Assembly: GCA_003024175.1 (NCBI GenBank) | Contig: MDYQ01000023.1 | Location: 124,001-188,000, forward strand | Length of the DNA stretch: 64,000 nucleotides | Origin: Planoprotostelium fungivorum | Lineage: Eukaryota > Evosea > Variosea > Cavosteliida > Cavosteliaceae | Direction: 5' to 3' | Shown here: piece after piece, positions 49,341 through 60,598 of the stretch | Layout of the letters: each line of letters begins with the position of its first letter | How positions within the stretch are numbered: the stretch's first letter is position 1 | Notes under the pieces: generated by a model | Databases searched by the model: none | What the model saw: only the letters and a program-made list of their open reading frames with translations | Told to the model about the DNA's origin: nothing | Made by a program: the position numbers and the translations under genes

Positions 49341-51734
49341 TGTTGGAATGTCATGATGATCCTATGGTGACATGATGATTGATCGATCACATCGTGATGA
49401 CGATGATGATAATATCGATCATGGTGATGTGATCTCACATGTGATCTGCCGTCTGTGTTCCTCCTCGGAGTACGTTATCTCTAGCTCTCAGCATCGTCTC
49501 CGTCTCATGCTTGTACTCCCTCGTCACCACGGGAACCTCGTGCGGGTTGTACACCCTCTATCGATGACGTCATCACCGTGGAATCCGATGACATTTCGAC
49601 TTACGTCCTTCCAACCCTTGGCACACATGAAACCGAGCGAGAGGAGCGGCACTGTACCGTCACCCTCTGTCGTGTGCACTCCATAGTTCAACTTGGTCCC
49701 ATTATTGATCTTCGTATCAATGATGAAGGGAATATTCGTACACTGCCCTTCCATCAGCCCACTGTGATCACGTGATCGATGACGTCATCGCACGGAAGAT
49801 CGAACGAAATTTCACCTGTTCCTCGCTCTCCTGGTAGTAATAGAATCTTTCTGTTTCCTTTCCGACACCGTAGAGACAGAACACCTTCATGTCTCTCGCC
49901 TTCGGCAGAGTACTCTCCAATGGATTACTCCAATACCTCGGGTCATCGTACTTCTCTGAAGACAGATCGTCACGGCTCAGACCGAAACTCCACAGAGAAT
50001 CCACCTGTACAGGTCACGTGACCGTCGCATTCGAATGCGACCCACCTTCTCCATGTATTTGGGAGCGACTTCCCTCAATAGATCCATGGTCTCCTCCACT
50101 GGGAACGAGTGTTCTGCTATCCTCTTGATCATCGTCTCGTTGACCACACGGTCCAATGGTGTGTTCTCGTTCGGACAGTCCGATATGCCCTGTACCGTGG
50201 TACCATCGAGGGGCTGTTACGTCTCAATGTCGACGTCGACAATTGGGACTCACGCTGATCATGGTGCGGAGGGACCATTTTTCTTCGGGGGTGGTGAACT
50301 TGATGAGGTAAGTGTGGTTACCATCGGACGATCCGAAGGCTTCGTCTCCCCACAGTCGATTGCCTATGACGTCATCACATTGTCGGACGTACCGATACGT
50401 ACCTCCCTTGGGAAACATGGAGGGCATGCTACCGAAGCTGCGGAAGATTTCGAGCATGTCGTTCTTAGACAGTAGATTTTCTTTGATGAAAGAGAGGACG
50501 AGATTGAGCTCGGCGGTGTCCCTCATTTCACCCGAGAGGACGGAGCTGACGGCCTTTGGAACTCCCAAAAGGGGTCCACCGATGTTGACCTTTTGGGTCA
50601 TTCAGGGGAAATTTCGAGGAAAATTCACCTCGGAGTCGATGTGATCGGCGACCCAGTTGGGACCTCCGTTCCCGCCTTTTTTGCTCTCGACCCACTTGTT
50701 GAAGTAGAGTAAGACGAGACTGCCCATCGAGTGGGATATGATGACCACCTGTCCATATTTCACTACCCCCTCCTAACACAATCGCTGACATCTCATGTGA
50801 CATCTCACCTTCTTCCCTCCGTTCGTGTGTACCAACATTTCGATGTTGTACTTTAGGCGGGAAAAATAGAAGTCACGTGACTCTAGGTATTCGAAGGGTA
50901 GACGCCAATCGTAAGAGGCCATGAACATGTTCGTCTCGTCGTACCCGATATCCGCCAAGTTTTCGATGACTTTTCCCCACACCTGTACGGTGTCAGGTCG
51001 GTTCCCGCCAAAATTCCCCCTCACCCAGAAGTCACCCAAGAAATAGTCGGCGGCACCTAGACCAGCTGCCGATCTCATCTTAATGCCTTCGGGGTCTAAA
51101 AACGTCGTGTGATTCAGACAGATGTGTTCCTTCCAGCATTTTCTAGACAACAAGATCTGATGTGATGATGAGTCATCGTCAAGTAGAGTCATCTTCATCA
51201 CCTTCTGGATCATGAGGGAGGTGCCCCAGAATCTCTCGCGAAAGTGTCGCTGAGCGCATGGCTTACCCTTCCACACTTCTAATCCGGAAGAAATGATTCC
51301 GGGTAAGAGGACGACTGGAAAGTGAGCGGCGGCTCCATCTCTATCACGTGTGTCAGATGCAATGTACGATCGAAACGGTGAAGGTGATTTCAGAGAATGA
51401 CATTGGATCGATCGAGAGGGAGAGATTTGGAGGATGAGATCCTCACTTGGCCATGCGGACACCCGGTCGGTCGATTGGACTGAGATCGATTGGCAATGCA
51501 GTTCCCAGTTGAGAGATAACCTCTTCCATGATGATGTCGTCCGGGTCGAATCTGTGAGGCGATCAAATCTTGCGAGTCGAGCGAGATTGGCACTAAATGT
51601 ATGGATCACCTCTGCTTCATGCTGGGAGCTAATAGAAGGAGGATGAGAAAGCATACGAACAGGTAGCAGAAGCAACAGCAACCGCAGATTCCGCTCTTCT
51701 TTTTGAGAGTTTTAGGTGGGACATTTACATCCAT
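49174..51734 (-). CDS. Phospholipid:diacylglycerol / lecithin:cholesterol acyltransferase (PDAT/LCAT) family
   Basis: Moves an acyl chain from a phospholipid to diacylglycerol (triacylglycerol synthesis) or a sterol. The N-terminus MDVNVPPKTLKKKSGICGCC plus CFCYLFVCFLILLLLA is a Cys-rich cytosolic tail and a single membrane anchor. The lumenal alpha/beta hydrolase has PVVLLPGIISSGLEVW (lid/oxyanion region), ASYDWRLPFEYLESRD, the nucleophile elbow ISHSMGSLV, and INIGGPLLGVPKAVSSVLSG. The acid is in EGDGTVPLLSLGFMCAKGW (GDGTVP motif). The last exon, MGNYYLLQDLIRIVSNN, supplies the C-terminal helix found in yeast and plant PDAT, followed by a basic tail KKKDTPVTKK. The catalytic His lies in the exon before it, which I did not resolve fully. 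Many short introns carry GAAATTTC or TGACGTCA words. Confidence 0.88.
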
Positions 51735-51940
51735 CGGTTCCAGTAACACCTGCCCACGTACGTGAACATCATGGGCTTCCACAGCTCATTCTCGATCGAC
51801 AATCTCCCACCTCCGCTAATTCCTTCTCATCATCCGTCGAATCTTTCTTCTGTGGGACCTTCTTCTTATTCTCTTGAGTCGATTTCGTCTTCCTGTTCAA
51901 GATTCCCATGCTGGTCGTCGGAATCACGATGCACCCGAGC

Positions 51941-52219
51941 CTACTCCCGTTTGTAGGCGAGCGGGTAAAACTCGAAGAAAACCGGATTGTGTGCCTTTTC
52001 TTCTTTCTTCATGATATCCTGCATCGACTTACATGATGCGCAAGGTATTGTCCTCTATCCTCGTCGAATCCAATAGAGTTCTCACAGCGCCGCGGCGGCT
52101 CGGTAGTCGTCCAGATTTCGTATGCGGTATTCAATACGGAGATAGCGAATCTGTCAGCTGCAATCCACTGCGTGCCACCTCTTCATCTCCTTTACCATAG
52201 CTTCTTCACAGGGTTCCAT
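51941..52219 (-). CDS. Small hypothetical protein, exon structure uncertain
   Basis: A frame with QWIAADRFAISVLNTAYEIW and TTTEPPRRCENSIGFDEDRG, QYLAHH joins through a very short intron (14 or 26 nt, both in frame) to KEEKAHNPVFFEFYPLAYKR with a TAG at 51941-51943. The peptide looks protein-like and compact. A start around MEPCEEAM (52217-52219) needs another very short intron. It may be a small mitochondrial subunit, but I cannot name it. Confidence 0.4.
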
Positions 52220-52470
52220 GCGTTCGGTGAGGTATTAATACAGCCACGCTGCTGCCCAGCTTTCCATAGGTAAAATTAGGGAGATAGGCAACAGGAGAGA
52301 GAAGGAAGAGATCTCAGATATGAGACAGCTGTTGGACAGATTCTAACGTGAAGCGCGAAACTCGATTAAATCTGAGGGGTTTGAGACTCTGAGATGATGA
52401 AGGATTGACCGGGGGGGATAGACACAAGCACGAGAACCCCCACGCACGAACTACGAACTTGGAGATCACG

Positions 52471-54085
52471 ATGACCTCCTCTATGAATTCTTTCTATTTG
52501 AGAACACTCTTCATTCTGGCCACCGCATTATCGGTCAGCTGCCAATGCTCGACGACGACCTCTTCGCATGGAGATGATATAGCCAGAGGTGGGGATGATG
52601 GAGAAGGATAATTGTATTGAATGTTTATAGCTGTCGGAGCCCTCTCCTCATGTGATCCCCGCTCTGTTACCATAGACTCGCCTCTGATATCGACCACGAC
52701 GTCCATTGATGGAAATGGACGCTCTCTCATCCTCAACAGCTCTACAAGCTCCAATGGGTTTCAGAACTACTTTACATTCACAAACTTTGGAGAGGTGAGC
52801 TCGATTATGAATCTTTAATCACATGAGGATTTACATTCTCAGTTGTATATACAAGACCTCTCCTTCAGCGGCGCTGCGTTCTACCGCGTGAACTCCCTCC
52901 GTTTGAACAACATCACAACGAACAACACCCCTCTATCATTTGGCACCATCTCTGATGTGGCAGTCTCGAACAGCTACATCTACACTATGAGCCTATACAC
53001 TGGCTCCGGAAATTGTAAGCCCCCCTCTTCGTCTCATCTTCTGATGCAAATCACAGGCACATTGTCCATCTCCAACAGCACCATCTTAGACCATGTGACC
53101 ACCTTCGGCTGCACCACCCTCGTCTCTGGTTCCCTCTTCAACAGCACTGGTATCAACACCGGCCTCCAATCGAATCTCAATGTCACCATCGTGGACTCCA
53201 CCTTCTCTCAGTTTGTGGACAGCGCCATCATCACATCATCCAGCGCCTTCATCCAAAACTCTTTCTTCGACAGCAACATTGGTACCAATGGTGGCCATGT
53301 TCAAGCATACGCTGACGTCACCGTCTACAACTCGACCTTTTTTGGAGGGTTAGCTACGGCGAGGGGAGGAGCTATTTATAGCAAGAACGGTACCGTGTAC
53401 GTCAGTGGCTCCGTCTTCACTTCGAACACGGCCAACTCGATCCAAATGTTTGCGACCGGAGGCTCAGCCTCACCCATAGGCTCTGGAGGTGCTATCTTTA
53501 GCGGCAAGCAGGTCGTTGTAGACAGCAGTTCCTTCTCCATGAACGCTGGTATCTACGGTGGTGCCATACGTGAGACCGACCGAGAAATTTCGAAGAAAAC
53601 TCATCTTCAACAGATTCACAAGAAATTTCAGTGAACGGTGTCAACTTCTTGAACAACCACGCCGACGGTTTCGGAGGCTGCCTGCACTCCCTGACAGGCC
53701 CCCTCTACGTCTACAACTCGACATTCACCAACTCAACCATCTACCCTCTCAACAACGGCGGTGCCATCTTCTTGCTCGGTGAGAACTTTCTCGGAAAAAT
53801 CTTCCCGCCCTCTAACCTCCCCCAGGCTCTTCGGAAAGTTCCATCGAAAGTTCCACATTCAACTCGAACGGAGGAGGACAGTCTGGAGCCCTCTACGTAA
53901 GGGGAAGTAACACGACAATCACACTGTCGGACGTACACTTTTACAACAACTACGTGTGTGACACGTGTGACTCCAGAGCGGCCACGTGGTACATCGAGGC
54001 GGGAAATCTCAACTTGATCAACACCACGGTAGTACCTTCGTTCAGTACGACATCACTTGGAAACGTACAGGGCTACGCTGTATAG
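52471..54085 (+). CDS. Secreted right-handed beta-helix repeat protein
   Basis: A signal peptide is visible: MTSSMNSFYLRTLFILATAL then SVSCQC. The mature protein is a chain of short beta-helix rungs rich in Asn, Ser, Thr and Gly (SIDGNGRSLILNSSTSS, NVTIVDSTFSQFVDSAII, ATARGGAIYSKNGTVYVSGS, FLNNHADGFGGCLHSLTGPL, GGAIFLL, SNGGGQSGALYVRGSNTTIT), with GGAI/GGCLH turns like those of Pmp-type and pectate-lyase-like folds. Many N-glycosylation sequons are present. It ends VQGYAV at 54083-54085. Six or so exons; the intron near 53.58 kb carries two GAAATTTC words. There are no catalytic lyase motifs I recognise, so adhesion or a matrix role is possible. Confidence 0.75.
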
Positions 54086-54443
54086 AATGTCCATATAAAG
54101 CACGACTTGACATCTTTTCACACTCTTCTCTTCCTCTCGTTTCTCGATGACAACTTGTTCCATCACTGATGGTTCAGCCACTCTGTCGTGATCTGCTTTC
54201 GTTGAGCAGCTTCTGCACTTCGCTCTTGTCTCACTTCCTCTGCAGAGGCACTTCCACGGCATTCGAGTTCCTGTGCTCGTTGAACGATCGTTCAATTCGA
54301 CTGCCTCCTTTCTCCTTGCAGTGGAGGATGTCAAGTCCATGTGCACTGACAGTGTGCATCTGTGTCTGTGTCACATCGATACGAGTTGTACTTGTTTGGA
54401 TGGATCGCAGCGAATGCTTCTTCTACAACTCAAATACGAAATT
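54086..54443. other. Convergent intergenic region
   Basis: About 360 bp between the stops of the beta-helix gene and PEX22. A minus-strand stretch near 54.2 kb reads as a charged helix (EVRQERSAEAAQRKQITTEW) before a stop, but I found no junction linking it to a gene. Confidence 0.35.
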
Positions 54444-55471
54444 TTATCGAGGGAAGCTGTGGACAAAGTCGGAGAGGGCTTTCGAAACAGAGACGTTCTG
54501 TTCTGCTTGGGTGGGGAGCTGCTCGCTGACGTGCAGCAACTGTGGAACAAATGGTCGCAGATCGGAGATGACTGTAGAACATCAGGGATCATCATCTGAC
54601 GTCACCTCTTCAACGTGTGCAAACGAACCCACCTTCGTAATTATCTGTTTGAGATCAGATCATGATGGTGTGCGTTGATAGCTCACCGTCTATATAGAGT
54701 TGAAGGTCCAACTGTCTGGCCATGTGTACTTTTCCCTTCTCTGTGGAACAGAAGAGGACTTTCTAAACGTCCAATCAGATGGAAGTGCATGATGACATGA
54801 TCTCACATTAGGGTTCATGCCGGCCCAGAGAACACCAGTCTCATCGAGGAGTCGATTGATCTTCTTCTCCTCCTCATCGGTGTCCACTCGAGTGATGATG
54901 TAGACATCATTCTGACCTGCAAGATGGTTGGTGCTTGCGGTGTCGGTGATGGACCGGTCAACGTCTCACCCACTAATCTCAATAGCGCCGCAATTTCTTG
55001 AGATATTTCTACAAAGTTGTCCTGTGGGCTCTGTCGATTCTTGAACAACACCTTCATATGATATCAGTCACTGTATGATGTGAGATGGAGAAGGTGATCA
55101 CCCCATTGGCAGATACACAGATACGTAGACCTCTCAGACCTCTCTGTTGAGGAGGTTTCACCTCATTCGCAACAGAATGTCTTCCAGAATTGGATGCTAA
55201 AGACATTCGTCAGAGAATGGGAAGATTCTTCACTCACTTGAAGACGATGTGGGGGCAATGGACTTCGAGGGTGGAGATGATGAAAGGATCCGTGGTCGTC
55301 TTCTGAACTGAAGAAACCACGATACAAATCCCGCTGTGGCGAACACTGCGAGGAGAAATAGAAACTTTCGCTGCCGAATGCTATCGTCATCAATAGGGTT
55401 CCGAGGAGAGGTCTTCACCTTTTTACGATGGTGAGGACAATGGAAAGAAGACGATGCGGCTGCTGATCCAT
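54444..55471 (-). CDS. Peroxin 22-like peroxisomal membrane anchor for the PEX4 ubiquitin-conjugating enzyme
   Basis: PEX22 docks the E2 enzyme PEX4 at the peroxisome membrane for receptor recycling. The N-terminus MDQQPHRLLSIVLTIVKSIR leads to a membrane span (FLFLLAVFATAGFVSWFLQF) followed by Arg-rich RRRPR and a Ser/Pro linker. The soluble domain matches plant PEX22 in order: RGLRGLRICVSANGVLFKNR, EISQEIAALLRLVG, QNDVYIITRVDTDEEEKKIN, LLDETGVLWAGMNPNKVLFC and STEKGKVHMARQLDLQLYID, then VISDLRPFVPQLLHVSEQL and the end SDFVHSFPR. The last junction (126-nt intron, or two introns around a 12-nt exon) is phase-correct either way. Confidence 0.8.
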
Positions 55472-55843
55472 GTTGCTGTCAATGATGTTGTGGGAATCGC
55501 CCTGTATCAGCTCGTGTCATCGTCTACAACACAAGTTGTTACAATATCGGCTGAATGGCGATCTAATACCACATGAAGGTAGAGCCATAGGTGGATGAAA
55601 GGATGATAAGCATATCAGGATGCTTCAGTGCATCCTTATCCTCAGAACTGTTTGCTCAGGCAGCAAAAGGAAGTAAATGTCGCGAAGATTTCCCGCTTGC
55701 CGCGGTTTAAAGTCGGGGTTTGAAATTCATACATCATACATCACCCGACCACCCAACATGAGGAACAGCCAAGAGAAGGGCATCGTCACAAAACACACGA
55801 AAATGTACCTCATCTATCACATTACGGTTGTTTTTGATTCTCA
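55472..55843. other. Intergenic region between PEX22 and a hypothetical gene
   Basis: About 370 bp without a supported exon. It probably holds the PEX22 promoter and the 3' end of the next minus-strand gene. One TCTACAACACAAGTTGT partial palindrome lies near 55.52 kb. Confidence 0.4.
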
Positions 55844-56462
55844 TTATACGACAGGAGACTGAGTCAGATTCTGGGACAAGAAACTGTCTTAGACTTACAA
55901 TTATTGGGGGCAGATCGAACAACACCCACACATTCCCCTCTAATGTGATGAAATCGGATCGAAAATCATCACTAATGGCGAGCAGGCGACGGGATATCTT
56001 ACGGTCGTCCACCGAAATGGATTTACCACAGCTTTTGAACTCGAGATCACCATCTACCTTAAGATTGCAACCTCTCAGCGAAGGGCTGAATTCGACGCGG
56101 CATGCACTGCGACAATCGACCATCGTGGACCTTCCTTCTTTCCTAGCGCATAAACAGCTCTCTTGACTTGTACAGCTTCTGCTTCGATTTTCTTTGCAAA
56201 CAGCAGAAGGGAAAGCACACATGAATCCAACAACACTCTTGAATCCACAAACGATATCGTCATCACGCTTCGATCGGGACCTCGTCTATAAGCAAGGGTG
56301 ATGTTCGTGCGAGATCGCGGTATCTCGACAGAAATGGGGCTTGTGGGCATCAATTAACCACAAATTGGCAGCAGTTGATGTCTTCGTAGACACTTGAGCA
56401 CCTGAAGAAATCACCACATACGATTCTCCCCTACATGCGAATCTGTTCAGGATCTCGTTCAT
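55844..56462 (-). CDS. Hypothetical protein, exon model tentative
   Basis: Starts MNEILNRFACRGESYVVISS; a 62-nt intron in phase 1 leads to PFLSRYRDLARTSPLLIDE. Further down, a second coding-like frame reads CRVEFSPSLRGCNLKVDGDL, DRKISRRLLAISDDFRSDFI and GNVWVLFDLPPII, ending after a 28-nt intron in NLTQSPVV. The junction between the middle parts is not solved. No family recognised. It lies 71 bp head-to-head with the secreted barrel protein. Confidence 0.42.
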
Positions 56463-56533
56463 TTTCGCATCTGCGAATGGACTACCCTGGCGTACATCCC
56501 CCGAATGAGGAATCATTCTCAACAGCCCCAACA

Positions 56534-56934
56534 ATGGTCAACAAGTCTATCCTCCTCACCATTGCCCTCTTCCTCAGCCTCATTGCACTATGTCAGGCCA
56601 GCATCAGCGGTCAGGCCACCTACTTTGCCCCCGGCTTGGGTGCCTGCGGTCACACCAACGGGGCTAATGATCTCATCGCCGCCCTCGTGAGAACTTTCAT
56701 CATCACCATCATCGTGCACCGCTAATGAGAATGTAGAACAAGGCACAATATGGAAGCGGAGGATACTGCGGAAAGAAGGCAACGGTTCACGGACCCAATG
56801 GATCAGTGAAGGTCACCATCGTGGACGAGTGCCCCGGCTGCAGCTATGGAGATTTAGACCTCAGCCCCGCCGCTTTTAAGAAGATCGCTGACCTCTCTGC
56901 GGGTAGAGTGTCCATCCATTGGAACTGGAGCTAA
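56534..56934 (+). CDS. Secreted double-psi beta-barrel protein (expansin/barwin/RlpA-like)
   Basis: The signal peptide is MVNKSILLTIALFLSLIALC with QASIS after it. The mature domain starts GQATYFAPGLGACGHTNGAN, then after a 50-nt intron NKAQYGSGGYCGKKATVHGP, VKVTIVDECPGCSYGDLDLS, AFKKIADLSAGRVSIHWNWS. The TYF, GACG and DECPGC/DLDLS motifs are those of the six-stranded double-psi barrel shared by expansin domain 1, barwin and fungal cerato-ulmin-like small proteins, with catalytic-type Asp in DLDLS. About 115 residues, single domain, secreted; a cell-wall or prey-wall loosening role is plausible. Confidence 0.85.
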
Positions 56935-57131
56935 ATTCTTCACGTTGGCAGACAATAAATAAAATGCATTGTTGTGTGGAGCAGATATTGCGATGGATTG
57001 TCAAATTTCAACATGGCACTCACACCTGTCACGACAAGTATAGACTATTAGACATAACATCCATCTTACTAAAAAGCTCATCAGAATAAAACAAGCACAC
57101 GAACAAGGATAACGGTATTCATTCCTCTCTA

Positions 57132-58868
57132 TCACCATAGATTCCAAACTCGGGAGGGTATGACCTCCCTCATCGACTTCCAGTGCTCTTCCGCTCCCCT
57201 CCTCTCTTCTTCCACATAATTCTTGACATCTTCATCTCTCATGATCTTCCCTCCTCTCGTGCAGTTGTCCAGGTCACCTTCGAATTCTTCCATTGTAGAC
57301 AGAGCTTCTGCACGAACGAGAGAATTGAGAAAGTCTTTCTTGATGGGTCGTCTGAATTTGATGTCGCCTGACTTCTTACAGAACAGCAGCTGAACGAGTG
57401 AGAGGAAGGTCCAAAAATTCGGGACTCACGTGATTCAGCGTCATGTTCTTCCCCTCTTCGAACACCCTGCAGGCCGGAAAAACCGATTTAGCCGTATGGA
57501 GTACCGTCCGGACCAACGGAGAATCTAAATTTCCGACCACATTCTGATGACGTCATCACCAGATCTGCGGCGGACGACTCACCAGCACGAATACGCCCGG
57601 ATCTGCCAAGATCTTGGCGATCTGTTCGAACGTCTCCAGTGTCAAGAGATTGCCCGGCATCGTTCCACCAGAGAAGACGTCGTGGATTACGTAATGATAT
57701 CTCTCCCGCTTCGTTACGGCCTCCCTTACGTAAACACTTGCGTCTCCCAGAACGACACGGTCACCCCTGAAGCCAAAGTGCGACGATGCCATGTGATGGA
57801 TGATCGGATCGATCTCGACGATGGTCGTGTGGATTCCGTGCCTTCGAAAGGCTTTCGGTGCGATTCCGACACCGAGCCCGATGAAGAGAGCTTTCTCTCC
57901 TATGCCACCCTTGAGAGGTTGAATCAACCTGATCAAGTCAATCATCGATGGATCGATGGATAAAAGGATGACTCGAGCGTCGTGATGAAAGAGATCACCT
58001 GGCTGATTCGATCTGAGAGAAGACACGATGGACGGACTCATCTTCTCCCAAACCTTCTTCTATCCACAGACCACCCAGCATGGAGTGGTCGCATCGCATG
58101 ATCCTCCAATGACTCTCCTTGGAGTCTATGATGGAGATGATTCCGGTCGAGCTCTCCATCTGATCGACGATGATGAATCGATCGGACAGTCGCCTCTTGT
58201 TGATCTGAGTAAGGGAGGCAGATAGACACAGGATGAGAAAGAGAGCCGATGTGAATCGCCGATTGAAGATGGAAGGTCTGAGAAAGAAGAGGATGAAGAT
58301 GCCAAGAGAGGTCGTGAGAGCTCTGACTCCGAAGAGGGGGATGAGATAGAGGATGATGTGCGAAGCGATCGGTGACATCAGAAGGGCTTGAATGTGGATG
58401 AGAGGTCCGACGATGCATCGCAGCCAGAGAGGCGAATCTGACGGGCAGATGGAATAGGAAGAGAAGAAGTGAAAGGCGATGGGGAAGAGAATCTACGTGA
58501 TTGAGTGATGTTGATACCTCTTCAGAATTCACACCTGCGATCGCCAGATAGAAGACCACAGATGATCGTATTCGAATAGTTCAGAACTGATCTGAAGAAC
58601 GAGTGGGGTTAATGTGACGATTCCACCTGCACAGGTTGTCAGACGGATGACTTAACAAGAATTCACCAGTCAATACAGAGGATTGATCTTTCGTCAAGAG
58701 TTTATGCAGGATTATAGGCGAAACGGTGCTGACTGTTAGTAATACCCATCTGATTGGGTCAACGGATGATAGTGGACCTAACGAAGGCGACAAGATTCGA
58801 TCAGACAATCGCCAGATAATGCTGGTGACCAATCCGATCACGAAGAGGTCGAGCCATCTTGATCGCAT
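57132..58868 (-). CDS. Membrane protein with spermidine-synthase-like (aminopropyltransferase) domain
   Basis: The N-terminal half holds several hydrophobic helices: WLDLFVIGLVTSIIWRLSDR, WVLLTVSTVSPIILHKLL, SHIILYLIPLFGVRALTTS and FTSALFLILCLSASLTQINK. The C-terminal half is a Rossmann methyltransferase-type domain of the spermidine synthase clan: IISIIDSKESHWRIMRCDHS, LGGLWIEEGLGE, ALFIGLGVGIAPKAFRRHGI (SAM-binding GxGxG-like), TTIVEIDPIIHHMASSHFGF (acidic end of strand 2), VVLGDASVYVREAV (GD motif) and YHYVIHDVFSGG. It ends EVIPSRVWNLW. The fused multi-span plus synthase layout is known in bacteria and some eukaryotes, and the acceptor substrate may not be putrescine. Confidence 0.75.
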
Positions 58869-59298
58869 GATCGGAAATTGTGTCGGGCGTCTACAAATAA
58901 TCCACCTCGTTGTGTCATTTATCTCAAATATCACGTACCATGAGCACCCATATTCTTCAAGTTGAGAATCTGCATAATATGGATGATCAAAGAGCAGCGC
59001 CTCATGCACACTCCGGTCACCGATCAGGTGAGCTCGGAATGCCAAGATATAGTGACGATGAACGATCGGATATTAATACGATCGTCGGTGCCTCCACAGA
59101 GACCTCTGTCTGCAAAACAGAAGCAACACTTGTCCATAGCTATTCGGAGAACGGGGAATCTCATATTTCGAGAATCATCCGACATTGTTCCGCCATCCAC
59201 ACGAGTTCTCCACCACTTCTACACCTACTTCCTCAGCCTCAAAAACAGCCATCGACACAATCAAGACACTCACATAACACACAACACACACGAACAAC
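58869..59298. other. Divergent intergenic region
   Basis: About 430 bp between the synthase-like gene and the Val/Glu-rich gene. A plus-strand open stretch from about 58.94 kb (MSTHILQVENLHNMDDQRAA) exists but ends in composition-biased sequence without splice support. The last 100 bp before 59299 are CA/AC-rich, probably the 5' leader. Confidence 0.4.
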
Positions 59299-60196
59299 AT
59301 GCAGAAGATTAAGAACATCATCCACCCCCACCACACCAACCAGACCAACACGAAAGACAACACTCACCACACTCTCGGAGGGCTTCTCCACCGTCACAAG
59401 GACACAGAGACGGTATCCGTATCTGAGCCCATCCTCTCTCAGGCAGTACCTGCTGTAGAGCTCGTACAGAGACGAGATGTGCATGATGAGCTGCTGTTGA
59501 AGAAGGAAGAAGTCTTGGTTCCCGTAGATGTCAAGACAGTCGAAGTTGTCGAGCCTGCTGTGGCAACGACAACCTTAGTCGAGCCTCTCAACGTCAAGCA
59601 CGTGGAGAAGGTGACATATTGTTCATCTACAACGTGCCAACTCAATCTCAGGATGTCGTCGTGCACGAGCACATCCACCCCGTTGAGAAGGAAGAGATTC
59701 AGCCCATCATCTACAGAGAGCGCGAGCAGATGGAAGTCAAGCAAGTGACCGAGAGACTGCATGAGACTGAGATCCAGCCCACTCTCGTCGAGAAGAGAGA
59801 CTTGGCGCCCGAAGTCAGAGAGGTGGTCGTGGAGAAGGCAGCACCCATTCCAGAGAACGTCGTCTTGCCTTCTTTAGAGGTAGATGCCACCCTGCGATCG
59901 GTAGAGACGCACGCTCCCATCGTCAACGAAGTGTAAGTCGTTCTCTCTCATTCAACAATGCCTCGTCTGACATGATGTCCAGCATCAAGAAGACAGTCAT
60001 CGAGGAGGTCCAGCCAGTGTTAGAGAAGGACGTCGTCGTGCCCACTCTGATACAAGAGACGAAATGCATCTACGAGAAGATCGTCGAGGCACCGGTTCTC
60101 ATCCGCGAAGAGTTACCCGTTAGAGAGATCACGAAGGAGAAGGTCATCGTCCAGAGCGAGATGATGAAAGGAAAGGCCACACCTTTGGCCCTGTAA
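59299..60196 (+). CDS. Val/Glu/Lys-rich repeat protein (stress-protein-like), unknown role
   Basis: Three exons: 59299-59610, 59652-59932 and 59983-60196. The N-terminus is His/Asn/Thr-rich (IIHPHHTNQTNTKDNTHHTL). The body is a run of about 20-residue units mixing Val, Glu, Pro and Ile: VEVVEPAVATTTLVEP, HVEKDVVVHEHIHPVEKEEI, QPIIYREREQMEVKQVTERL and EVQPVLEKDVVVPTLIQE. The HIHPVEKEEIQPIIYRERE block is like one found in a family of fungal, oomycete and amoebal proteins of unknown function, sometimes linked to stress; I recall this from general knowledge only. It ends GKATPLAL. The first intron contains TCTACAACG. Confidence 0.75.
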
Positions 60197-60598
60197 ATGC
60201 CGGAGACGAACAACTATTTATGCTTCGATAAAGATTGAACCTTTAGATGATCTAAATCTGTGTAAAAGACATCTGTCGTCTCGGCATGCATGGTCCGTGA
60301 TTGTCAGAGTTGGAGTGAGACGAGCATTCTATCGACTACTGATCGAACACAGGAGAATGAATGTATGTGGTGCGATCTTCTCTTTTATGTCTTATTCAAC
60401 TTGTTGTATTTCATGTACAGCGCCCACTGCGACGTGCCAACGATGTTCTTCTGCCATCTTCTGTACAAAAGATTCTTCATGGATGTATTTGTAGACTGAA
60501 GTCCTTGACTGTATTTCCATCAGAATCTCTCTCATCATCGACATCATCATACGATGCATCATCATACGGTCAAGATGATGGAGGATCATGAAAGATGA
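60197..60598. other. Convergent intergenic region
   Basis: About 400 bp. No supported exon; 60.54-60.60 kb has a CATCATCATACGATG-type short repeat before the kinase stop. Confidence 0.4.

Noticed and set aside
25840-50650. TGACGTCA sites as classical CRE promoters
   Set aside because: They are concentrated inside short introns rather than upstream of genes, so I report them as an intron motif family.
58910-59458. 182-codon plus-strand frame upstream of the Val/Glu protein
   Set aside because: It overlaps the real first exon of that gene in another frame and its second half is Thr/Pro-biased out-of-frame translation; evidence for a separate gene is lacking.
60392-60589. Minus-strand frame with Met-rich repeats as an extension of the kinase
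   Set aside because: The kinase frame stops cleanly after NEGWTER at 60599; the Met-rich stretch is translation of a CATCAT repeat.
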